Part shown: positions 1 through 8,759 of the stretch, piece after piece | Numbering within the stretch: position 1 is the first letter of the stretch | How the letters are laid out: each line of letters starts with the position of its first letter | Assembly: GCA_033807695.1 (NCBI GenBank) | Contig: CM066308.1 | Location: forward strand, 2,666,001 to 2,730,000 | DNA: 64,000 bases | Source of the DNA: Daedaleopsis sinensis | Taxonomy: Eukaryota; Basidiomycota; Agaricomycetes; Polyporales; Polyporaceae | Direction of reading: 5' to 3' | The notes under the pieces: model-generated | Told to the model about the DNA's origin: nothing | The model's database searches: none | The model's input: only the letters and a program-made list of their open reading frames with translations | Translations under genes and position numbers: made by a program

Positions 1-293
1 TAAGAAGATCGAGGAAGGTGTGTGTATTCGGCTCCTCTGAAGCGTTATTGCTGATAATACTTGCTGAACCTTGTGGTCAGTCGTTTATGATGTCTCGCTC
101 AGAAAGCTTGCACCATCCGCGAAAGAACAACCCTGATTTCCTACGTGTATCGTACTCATGTGTCAGCAGAGGTTGTTCGGTTTTTGTACTAGTAGTATCC
201 CCTACATCATAGGTCCATTTAGGGCAGTTTATGCGGCCTGATCCAGTGTGAAGTGCGAAATGCTTGCTTTAAATTGAGAGTGAATGCAATGAA
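1..293. other. Left edge, no gene recognised
   Basis: I see no coding sequence with family-like features. The only open frame (from about 18 to 212 on the plus strand) has no recognisable motif. The stretch could be the end of an untranslated region of a gene outside the window. Confidence 0.4.
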
Positions 294-445
294 CGAGTCT
301 GTTAGTCTCGTAACCAGACGGGTTGAAGGGAAACGAGAACGAGAAGGGACAGGTCCTAACTGTCTCTGTCGCTCTACTTCTGTTGCCTTTTTGGACCGGG
401 CAGAGACAGTGGCCCTAACGTCTGGTTACGAGACTACGAGTCTGT
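294..445. mobile_element. 134-bp MITE-like inverted-repeat element with 9-bp target duplication
   Basis: The sequence TAGTCTCGTAACCAGACG at 303-320 is the exact reverse complement of 419-436, giving an 18-bp perfect terminal inverted repeat. The nonamer CGAGTCTGT lies directly outside both ends (294-302 and 437-445), which is what a target-site duplication looks like. A second, inner inverted pair (359-368 and 401-410, ACTGTCTCTG) would make the transcript fold as a nested hairpin. There is no coding capacity. Nine-base duplications are typical of Mutator-like (MULE) transposases and eight-base ones of hAT, so a MULE-type non-autonomous element is the best guess. The duplication could also be read as 10 bp with a 17-bp repeat. 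Confidence 0.75.
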
Positions 446-709
446 CTGTACCAGCTCTCAAAACCTCACTTACTTACTTACCCTTTTCAGATGCTAGACG
501 CCTGTAGAATGTGATGGTAGATCACGTGCTAGAAGTATGTTGACCGGCGGCAATCGAGATCCCTCATACGCCGCGGACTTTTTACGAAGACCACCGTAAC
601 GGAACCGGCGTGTCGGATGGAATACCCCAAGTTCAACGCCGTCTCGCCTCACCCATACATTGTCCCTCCCTCCTCCTCCGCCCTCCATAATATTCCTCCG
701 AGCGTAGAC

Positions 710-2099
710 ATGGCCACCAGACGCGGTGTGTCCAAGCGGCCTGCCTCCTCCGAAGGTTAGTGGCCTCCTCCGGTCCATCGGGACGGTGTTGCGCCCGTGA
801 CGGATATAGTCGGAAGTGCGAACGCTGACGCATCGCACCGTTGATACAGAGCTCGACTGCTGGACACAGGCCACCGTGCAGCTTAATAAGTTGTCGACGA
901 TGCTCACCGAACAGGAGCGCGATGACGCTGTTGGTCGTGTACACCGGCTGCTTTCCCAGTGGCCGTCGGACGACTCCCTTCCGACGGAGGGTATTGATGG
1001 TGTTAAAAGCATCTATAAGAAACTCTTCTCGGGCCTCAACGAGGTCAAAGTCAACGCCGAGAAAGACGCAGAGTATGCCCCCCGCATTTCTCTGCTGTAA
1101 ACCGGAGCTGACCGTCATACAGGGCGATAGACGAGATCCTCGAGCGGTTAGGAGTGCTCATTGCCCTCCGGAAGGCGTCCGAGTCGACACCGCCAGGTTT
1201 GCGTGCCACTTATCACGCGCCTAACAGCTTGCTAACACGTATTCCGCAGAGAAACGCAATAAGCGACCGAGAGGAGGCTCACCTGCCGTGGCACCCGTGG
1301 CCACGCCCGCAGCTGCGCCCACGCCACGGTCCATGTCCATTACTGTGCCGCCACGAGGATCGGTGGGTCCCCAACAGCCAATACCCTTCTCGCGCGAGCC
1401 GAAGGCGCGCCGAGAAGCGTTGGCCAAACAACTTCCGCTTCAAGAGGGGCGGAAGGTTGCGTTTCATCCACCCATGAATACGAGCAAAGCGGACACCATG
1501 ATGGCAGGCAAGGAAGAAGACTGGATCCTTGCCGTGGTTACAAGATGCATTAACCAGGATAAGAACCGGTAAGTTGGAACTCAATATCTGATTCTGTGAC
1601 GTGGAGCTGATCGCCATCGCGTAGATACGAGGTCCAGGATCCGGAACCACAGGAGGATGGTGCACCAGGACAGTGAGTGGTTCATGAGACGCGTGTTGAA
1701 TCTCAGGGCGCTGACAGAATCCCTTAGAAAATATAACACGACTCTACGGGCGATCATACCCCTTCCAGATCCGAACGCGCCCCCAGATAGCGCTGCACAT
1801 CTGAATGCTTATCCCGAGTTTGCCGCGGGGTCAACGGTCATGGCTCTATACCCGGACACAAGTTGCTTCTACCGCGCAGAGGTCATCTCTGGCCCGAAGG
1901 ACTCGAACGCAGGCGGGCGTGTACGTGTCATCTGATCTCCAGACGCGTGATTCGCTACTGATCAAACTCTCTTTGCTCCGTTTAGGCACAGCAGACAAAG
2001 CAGCAGGTTCCCCTCTACAAGCTGAAGTTCGAGGATGATGATGACCAGGAGCACCTCGTACAGGCTCTGTGGGTGGTGGAATGGCCAGGGAAGGACTGA
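710..2099 (+). CDS. SGF29: SAGA complex subunit Sgf29, tandem Tudor reader
   Basis: Sgf29 is the SAGA subunit that binds methylated H3K4 through a C-terminal tandem Tudor (SGF29-C) domain. Seven exons can be read: 710-755, 850-1072, 1123-1196, 1250-1568, 1625-1672, 1707-1920 and 1986-2099. The N-terminal half is helical (NKLSTML, KSIYKKLFSG, AIDEILERLGVLIALRK) and is followed by a Pro/Ala-rich linker. The Tudor region runs from EGRKVAFHPP through EEDWILAVV, RYEVQDPEP, YNTTLRAIIPLPD and GSTVMALYPDTSCFYRAEVI to VPLYKLKFEDDDD, with its aromatic residues visible. The ATG at 710 sits on a 46-nt first exon ending in phase 1 and joins in frame to exon 2. The intron at 1673-1706 would be only 34 nt, the least secure junction. 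The spliced protein of roughly 340 residues fits the family. Confidence 0.88.
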
Positions 2100-2524
2100 T
2101 GCCAGGACAACATCTCGTCTTCGATGCCCGCGGCGCTCGCACTATCATGATCTAGTATTATTCTATCGCTATTTGGTTCGCTTTGCCTTGTATATCGTAT
2201 CTGTATTCTTATTGGTAGTAGTCGGACTAGTCATGATTTCCCTTTCACGGACTCCTAGTGAAGCTCGAACCATTGCGTCGCATCACACACCAGCCAGTAT
2301 CGAAGGTTGCGATGATGATTCTCGAGATTTTGCTCGAACTTTCCTAGTTGCCATTTTGGGCGGACGACAAGAGCCACGTGTCGGGCGCTTAGACATCCTT
2401 CCTTCGGCTCTCGATTCCTCTCGATCGTGCATGACGAATGTGCACGGCAAGCAGTTGCTGGCCACCCGGGACGACGCGAGAAGGGCTCGTTTTATCTCGA
2501 ACAGTCCATGGTCCTAATGGCTGA

Positions 2525-2578
2525 TTCGAGACTATTCGTGCGATTTTCGGCCGACTGAGTCCAAACACAACTATATAA
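2525..2578 (+). promoter_or_regulatory. Heat-shock element and TATA box of the hsp20 gene
   Basis: TTC-GA-GAC-TA-TTC at 2525-2537 fits the alternating TTC/GAA heat-shock-factor site with one mismatch in the central unit. A TATATAA box follows at 2572-2578, about 92 bp before the ATG. A further unit, CGAACTTTCC, lies at 2335-2344. The arrangement fits HSF-controlled transcription. It is inferred from consensus only. Confidence 0.6.
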
Positions 2579-2669
2579 CCAGGCTCACCACGACCGTTCA
2601 GGACCTCAAGAACTCTCTTCTCATTACTTACCACCAACACCTCACGCAAGAAATCCACCCCACATCCTC

Positions 2670-3257
2670 ATGTCGCTCTCACGCAACCTCTTCCGCGAGC
2701 TGCGCCCCTTCTTCCGCATGCTCGAAGAGCCCATCGCCCGCCCATACCCCACGACACGGTCGCTGTTCGACGAGGCGTTCTTCGCACCCGCAGGGTCGCT
2801 GCGCCCTGCGGTCGACGTCTCTGAGCAGGGAGACACATACATCGTCGAGGCGGAGCTCCCGGGAGTGAAGAAGGAGAATGTCAATGTCCGCATCGGCGAC
2901 GGCGGCCGGAGCCTCACCATCGAAGGCAAAGTCTTCAGGCGCGCGGCCGAGCCCCAAGACCAAACTGCGGCAGCATCATCGGAGTCGACTGCCACTGAAT
3001 GTAAGCCCGTGCCTCCTGTCTGCGGTACGAACAGCGCTGCTGACTGGCATGCAGTGACGAACCCGAACCCGAACCCAGAACAGACCGCGATCTCGACAGA
3101 GCGGGTGTTCAGCGGAACGTCTAGCTTCACTCGCACCGTGCTCCTGCCGGAAGCTGTGGACAGCAGCAGGGTGACAGCCAAGCTCACGGATGGAGTACTC
3201 ACCGTCACCATCCCGAAGGCTGCCGACACTGGTAGCGTCCAGGTGAACGTGGAGTAG
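2670..3257 (+). CDS. Small heat-shock protein, Hsp20/alpha-crystallin family
   Basis: ATP-independent holdase chaperone. After an N-terminal arm with RELRPFFRMLEEP, the alpha-crystallin domain begins at VDVSEQGDTYIVEAELPGV (about residue 48) and continues through the second half, ending near DGVLTVTIPKA, the conserved GVLTVTIPK-type strand. The gene reads open for 195 codons. However, 3001-3054 is bounded by GTAAGC and GGCATGCAG and is exactly 54 nt, so it is probably an intron that can be retained without breaking the frame. Removing it joins STATE to LTNPNPNPEQ. The insertion between the two halves of the domain is Asn/Pro/Glu-rich and variable, as in other fungal Hsp20s. The upstream heat-shock element and TATA box support stress induction. 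Confidence 0.9.
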   Translation: MSLSRNLFRELRPFFRMLEEPIARPYPTTRSLFDEAFFAPAGSLRPAVDVSEQGDTYIVEAELPGVKKENVNVRIGDGGRSLTIEGKVFRRAAEPQDQTAAASSESTATECKPVPPVCGTNSAADWHAVTNPNPNPEQTAISTERVFSGTSSFTRTVLLPEAVDSSRVTAKLTDGVLTVTIPKAADTGSVQVNVE

Positions 3258-3710
3258 ACTCGTCGGCCGGACGGCTACTCCTGGCGCGCTGTATGATAGG
3301 ATACCACAACACTGTACATTACGCATGGATCTGTAGTCATAACATCCAGTTCATCTAATACATCTGTCATTGTCAGAACAAGAAACGTGCGCACCTATAA
3401 TAGCTGGTTGCGGAGAGGAATAACAATGCGAGAAGCACAGGAAACGAGCGAGAGTTGCGCGAATGTGGGTATCTAGCGAGGTTGAGTTGTTGTTGAGGAA
3501 CGTTGTTGCGAATAAATTGTTCGTCCAGGGTTGTCCGTCATGGCGTTCCGCCCATTGGTAGCCAATGGGTTCCCCTCATCCATGTATCCGCTCGCAGGTC
3601 CTACGACTGGACCTGTAACAGGCGGCCAGAGGTCTGGTGTGGCCCCTGCACTTGCGGTGTCTGTACATATTCTGCTCAGTCAGCACAAATCAGTTGCAGA
3701 TATCCAACCT

Positions 3711-4969
3711 TTACTTGCCGTTTTGATGACTGCTACTGCTGTTCCATCCGTTGTGCGCAGATGAAGTGCCATTTGCATGGGACCCACGGCCATGCGAATG
3801 CGCCGCCTCGGCAGCTTCGCGCGCCCGTGTGGACCGATTCCGTATCCGTGCGCTACCAGCTCTGGTCTCGGCACCCGTCGTACTGACCGGGGTCCCTTCG
3901 TGCGATCCATTTGCTGAGGGTCCGTTGCTCCAGCGACCCCTACGATCGCGTTGGCGCGAGCCCCGGCCTGCCGCACTGGCACTCGTGTTTGTACTGTCAG
4001 CGGGAGTACTGGCAGCGCTTGCACTCCCGTTTGTTTCAGCACCGTTCGTCCGGGGCGCAGGGAGAGACTGCCGGGCCTTGGGTTGTGTTTTCGTGTTCGC
4101 GTTGACAGGCGCGCTGACAGGGAGAAAGGGGGGAGATGGAGGTGCCGCCGCAGATATAGCGGGGTCATCTTCGAGCAGCTCGCGCTCTTTTGCAGCGCGG
4201 CGCTGCATCGCTTCTGCGATGGAGATGGGTTTGGGCACCGTATCTGAACAGCAAGGTGGGTCATGATGTCCTCAACGCTTCGAATACTACCTACCTTCTA
4301 AGAATTTGTATGCTTTCCGGTTGTGGGCTACATTAGCTATTCAAATAATCAGCCGTGGAGTACGATAGAATGGTTCGCACGCACTCACCCATGTCACGAT
4401 ACTGAACATGTTGACGGTTCTCTGCGACAGTTTGTTGATAGCCTGCCTCCGCCAGCTTCTTGACAAACTCTTCCTGTTTGACAGTGACGGATGAGGAGCC
4501 AGCACCATGTCCGAAACACCAAGGGAAGCTCACAGTCGCGATCGACAACATGTAAATGGCTTCCTTTGACATGTGGGGTCCGGAACCTTCGGCAGCATAA
4601 CTATCATCAGAAGTAGAGCAAATCTACATGTCATTCTTGCACACCTTCCGCTTGCAGAATATTGTCTAGTCGGTCTTGTGGCACCAACGTATGACCAGGG
4701 ATGCGGACACCTAGTTTCCTCCGCCCTTTTACAGCAGATGCACTCTCCTCTTCCTCCACCTCCGGCTCCATGCCATCTTCTTCGTCATCGTCAAGCTCGG
4801 AGTTGAGCTGGTCAACTTCCTCCTCGTCCATGTCCGAGTTGGAGTTGAACCCCGAATTCGTGCTCGCGAGAGAGTGGCGGCCATCCCCAGAGATTGTAGC
4901 GAACGAAAGGGCCATTGCGCGTGTTTTCACAGTAAGGAGAGTCGCGGAAGGAGGAGTGGCGCGTGGCAA
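3711..4969 (-). CDS. Histone-fold protein of the CHRAC15/Dpb3 (NF-YC-like) type
   Basis: Predicted H2A-type histone-fold protein of the kind found in DNA polymerase epsilon (Dpb3/POLE4) or the CHRAC remodeller. The first exon encodes an acidic stretch and then RRKLGVRIPGHTLVPQDRL and NILQAEG. A 58-nt intron (4587-4644) and a 60-nt intron (4474-4533) lead into MSKEAIYMLSIAT joined to EEFVKKLAEAGYQQTVAENR, then QHVQYRDMA, the expected end of the histone fold. Two more short introns connect to HNRKAYKFLEDTVPKPISI, like the FLxDxLPK tail of CHRAC1, and to a Ser/Ala/Asn-rich C-terminus ending at 3711. The 60-nt intron is a multiple of three and carries no stop. The start could be 4969 or an internal Met at 4915. 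Which complex it serves cannot be told from sequence. It is divergent from the dioxygenase gene, with 258 bp between ATGs. Confidence 0.8.
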
Positions 4970-5227
4970 GACGAGGTAGAGGGCCCGGGAACGTGTGCGG
5001 GAAGGGAGAGGCTACGCGTCAAGTGGGAGGTTCGCCGTTCCAATGCACGTCTATGGGCGTTTAGCATCTAATCTTATCTACAGCACCTTCCTGATCTAAT
5101 CTACCCCAGTCCTGGCTTATCATCTTCTCAGCGGTCCCGATTCACGGACGTCTACTACCATCGCAGTCAGCTCGCAGCCGTCAGTGACTTCTCTTACTGC
5201 CCGCATCGCTGCTAGCAGGAACTGACG

Positions 5228-6704
5228 ATGGGGGACGTTGGTCAGGTCACAAAGCTCGCCGTTCTACCCATCATCAGCGTCGAGCCGTTCATCCATCCCG
5301 ATGGCGCCGGTCATGGGAAGCTCTCTACTGCCGCAGCCGTCCACGCCGCATGCTTGCATTATGGGTTCTTCTACCTCGACATCTCTTCCTATGTGGACCC
5401 ATCAGAAACGGAAGAGCTGACACGGCTTGCCCGTGACTTCTTCGCGCTCCCGCAGGAGGAGAAAGACAAGATCTCACTCTCGAACGAGGATGAGGCAAGA
5501 GGTGCGCGCCTACAGCTTCATGATCGCGGATGAACATAACATAACAGATCTGGCGTAGGATATGCAAGGCTGAAGGAGAACGTCACGAACGGCAAGGCGG
5601 ATAACCACGAAGGTATAGACTTCTATTGTCCGGTGGAGAACCCTGACAAGACGAAGCCGGTCTGGGGCGAGAACCAGTGGCCGGAGATCCCAGGTTTTAG
5701 ACAGAAGTACGAAGCGTGGGTCACGAAGATGAAGAAACTGGGACTTATAGTGATGGAAGCGTAAGCCCTGGCATTCACTAAGGTCTCCCAGATGAGTCAC
5801 AAATATACAACCACAACCTCTCTGTAGGATGGCCACTGGCTTAGGCATGCCACCGGAGGAATGGGAACAGCTGCGAGGTAAAGTGGACGACAGCTTCTGG
5901 GTCATGCGAATGATTGGTATGTGATCTGCTTTCACAGACTCTCTAATACCTGACTTCGCGCAGGATACCCCCCGCTCCCTAACGATTACGACGGCTTCTC
6001 TTGCGGTGCCCACAAAGACTACGGTTGTTTGACGTATGTGCAACATGCGATCGACCGTAGTGTGTTGATTGACATCGTCCCAGATTACTCTACGCAGACC
6101 CAACACCTGGCGCGCTCCAGGTTTCCCTGAGCCAGCCTGGGCTGGCAGTAGAGAAGGACTCCGACCTACCTTCTGAGCACGAGGTAGAAGAAGGGTGCTG
6201 GATCAACGCAGATCCTATCCCAGGTTGCGTCGTCTGCAACATTGGCGAAAGTGAGGCATTGTGATCTCAAGGCCCGCAGAGCCGCGCTGACAGGGTGCCA
6301 AAGTGTGGGAGATCTGGACGAACGGGCTGTACAAGAGCACCCTCCATCGAGTCGTCCACAAGGGATCTAATTATCGGTATGTGGTTCCACACAGTGCATC
6401 GATCTCCGAGTCGCTCACCTCATTGTCAACTTGCAGAGTCTCGTACGTCATGTCACACAATGTGATAAAATATCATGCGCAACGCTCACCGTTCACTTTT
6501 AGCATTCCGTTTTTCTTCGAACCAAACTTCGATGCTCTTGTCGAGCCTTTGCCCGCTGCACTCAGAATCCAGGAGGAAGACCGAAAAGTCCGCCAAATTA
6601 AGGAACCTGTGAAGACGTACAAGTCGGTTAAGTACGGGGACTTCTTGCTCAAGAAGGTGGGGAGCAACTTCGAGACTGGTGGAGGGCGGTATGACGCGGA
6701 TTAG
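5228..6704 (+). CDS. 2-oxoglutarate/Fe(II)-dependent dioxygenase, isopenicillin-N-synthase-like
   Basis: Non-heme iron oxygenase of the IPNS/flavanone-hydroxylase fold; the substrate is unknown. Exons are about 5228-5501, 5559-5760, 5828-5916, 5964-6033, 6084-6250, 6304-6376, 6437-6442 and 6503-6704. The DIOX_N part contains HAACLHYGFFYLD. The metal site is GAHKDYGCLTLL (His and Asp), with the distal His in STLHRVVHKG. The 2OG-binding RxS is in YRVSIPFFFEP. That RxS motif depends on a 6-nt exon (AGTCTC, 6437-6442). Skipping it would give YRIPFFFEP without the serine. The protein is about 350 residues, normal for the family. Close fungal relatives are usually labelled thymine dioxygenase or gibberellin-oxidase-like, but no specific reaction can be assigned. 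Confidence 0.88.
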
Positions 6705-6915
6705 CTGTCTTCAGACACGTTAGATCTACTCAGTTTGATCATGATTCATCATCCGCCCCCGACTTGCCTCGACCCCCAATCATTGGTGCAGATAGTAGAG
6801 GAGTCCTGAGGGAATCCAATATGACACGACTCCGGAGAAGTGACGCTCGTTGAGCTGTGAGTACCTATACATGTCTTGCTACTTTCTACCTCTATATACT
6901 TATGCTCAGACATCC

Positions 6916-8516
6916 TCATGATAAGCTCGCTCCGATGAAGTTTGGCGCTACGCATATGCCATCCTTGGTTCGAATTTTGTGCACGGACTTGGTTGTCGGG
7001 TTCACCCATGCCGCCTCACGAGTCTCAAGTGTGGTGAAGCCAGGCTGTATCGTCTCGAATACTTTCTTTTTGGGGTTGAGTTGCGACAGCGCTTGCGAGT
7101 CTACACGCCGGCGTGGTGAGTGTGTCTCAGTATCTGAGCAGATTGGCAGCTATTGAAGATGGACGCACCTTCGAAACCATCGAAGTAAATTCGTTCGCCA
7201 ACCTTTGCGCCAGCCGGAGGTTGTACCAGCTCGATACCTGCATCTTTGCCATCCGGATGCGTTGCCTGTGATCAAGCGGACACAGTCCGTTGTGTTAACT
7301 CGTGTAGCGAGGGAGGTTAATTGAGATACGCACGCATAGTACCATAGCGAAACTCTTGACCCCACGCATGTTGGCAGGTTTCAGATTGCACTGTGAACAA
7401 GAATTGAAGCGAAGAGAGCGCAGAAGTAACAATTTCTACGCACTACACCGACAAGGTACTTGTCTCGCATCTGCTCTATCGGAATGTAGTTCACGAGACC
7501 AGAGACAACCGTCCGTGGACCAGTCTCCTCGCCAAAGTCAATTTGCTGTACGCATGCGCAATTAGTGAAAAAGCCCATTAGCAAGGCGGATGTGTTCACC
7601 TCTACATAGAGCCCATCTGCATCGGGGTGTTTCTTGACTATGTCCACAATTATATCAGACACAGTATGTTCAGAAAGAGAAATAAGGCACGTACTGTCAA
7701 CGATGTGCCCTACCCGCAAATCAATCATAGACGGCACCGGCTCGCCTGCATCCTCAGCCGCTGCTCCCTTCTTCTCCGCCGCCTTGGGCTCTTTCGCTTT
7801 CTTTTCCTTCTTCTGGGCCTTGCCCTCCTTCTCGCCGCTCTCTACTACCTTCTCTCCATTGTCACCCTTCTGTGCCTTCGCGGCGGCCTTATCGCCCTTC
7901 TCAGCTTTCGGCGCAGGTGCCGCCTTCTCTCCCTCGGGCTTCACGGCGGGCGCCTTCTTCTTTGGAACGTCGGCCTTACGCTCCTGGTGTGGTGCGTTCT
8001 CCAGATCGAAGCCTACCACGGAGAATGCGGGTGCTAACGACTCGGCGGATTTCCGGACAGACGGTCGATTCTGGACATGATCGAAGTAGCGGGTGATGGC
8101 TGGATGGGCGTAGTATTGTGCGGCTTGTAGTTGCGACTTTTAGACCGGAATGAGTATCAGAGGGGGCCCCATGATTCATGACATCTTGGAAGACATACCA
8201 GCGTCGGGTGCAGTGCTCCGTAGAGGGCAACGTCTGCGGCAGTAAGGTAATTGCTCACGAGGAACGTCCGGGGCACTAGAGATGTTTCAAGATCCTGTTC
8301 CATGTCAAGCCCCGCAGCCTCCGCCTCAGCAAGCATACATACCTTGAGGTTCTCAGCTTTCGCGACATCTCCCTGCGCGACCTTGTCAATCCACTCCGCT
8401 ACCTCGGCCTTGTCCTTCTCGGACTTGCCAAAATCTTCGCTGCCATCCTGAGCGGCGCCGGTGACGAGATCCTTGAGGGGCGATGGTAGCTTTGCAAGTG
8501 CAGCTTGAACGGACAT
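6916..8516 (-). CDS. ARC1: Arc1/AIMP1-type tRNA-binding cofactor (GST-like plus EMAP-II domain)
   Basis: In fungi Arc1 binds tRNA and tethers methionyl- and glutamyl-tRNA synthetases. The N-terminal part (MSVQAALAKLPSPLKDLVTG, then SNYLTAADVALYGALHPTL and AHPAITRYFDHVQNRPSV) is a GST-C-like helical domain. A long Lys/Ala/Glu linker (KAEKGDKAAAKAQKGDNGEK) follows. The C-terminal EMAP-II OB fold runs IDLRVGHIVDIKKHPDADGL, RTVVSGLVNYIP, CNLKPANMRGVKSFAMVLC, ending HKIRTKDGICVAPNFIGASL. Seven exons are needed; the intron at 8137-8198 is 62 nt. I chose the Met at 8516; in-frame upstream Mets at 8597 and 8621 exist. A complete retrotransposon lies 138 bp upstream of this start, inside what was a promoter shared with MRPL6. 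Confidence 0.88.
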
Positions 8517-8640
8517 TTTTCTGAGCAGCAGACGAGAACAAAGATAGGATCGATGGCCGGAAAGCTGCCTCACCACGCTCCGAGTCAAGAAGGTCATTTT
8601 GGGAGTGACTCTCACGTGCACGCGTCGTACCGCGTTCTGT

Positions 8641-8654
8641 GACCCTCAATAAGC
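8641..8654. repeat. Left target-site duplication of the LINE
   Basis: GACCCTCAATAAGC occurs here and again at 15291-15304, directly after the poly(A) tail of the element. The copies are identical over 14 bp. Confidence 0.95.
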
Positions 8655-8759
8655 CGATCCTCTACCACCATCATCTGCTTAGACGCCTGCTGCCTGGCCC
8701 CGTGAAGTCTGCCAGCACACCCCCTTCCCCCCTCCATCCGTCCCCTTTCAAGGGTCAAA

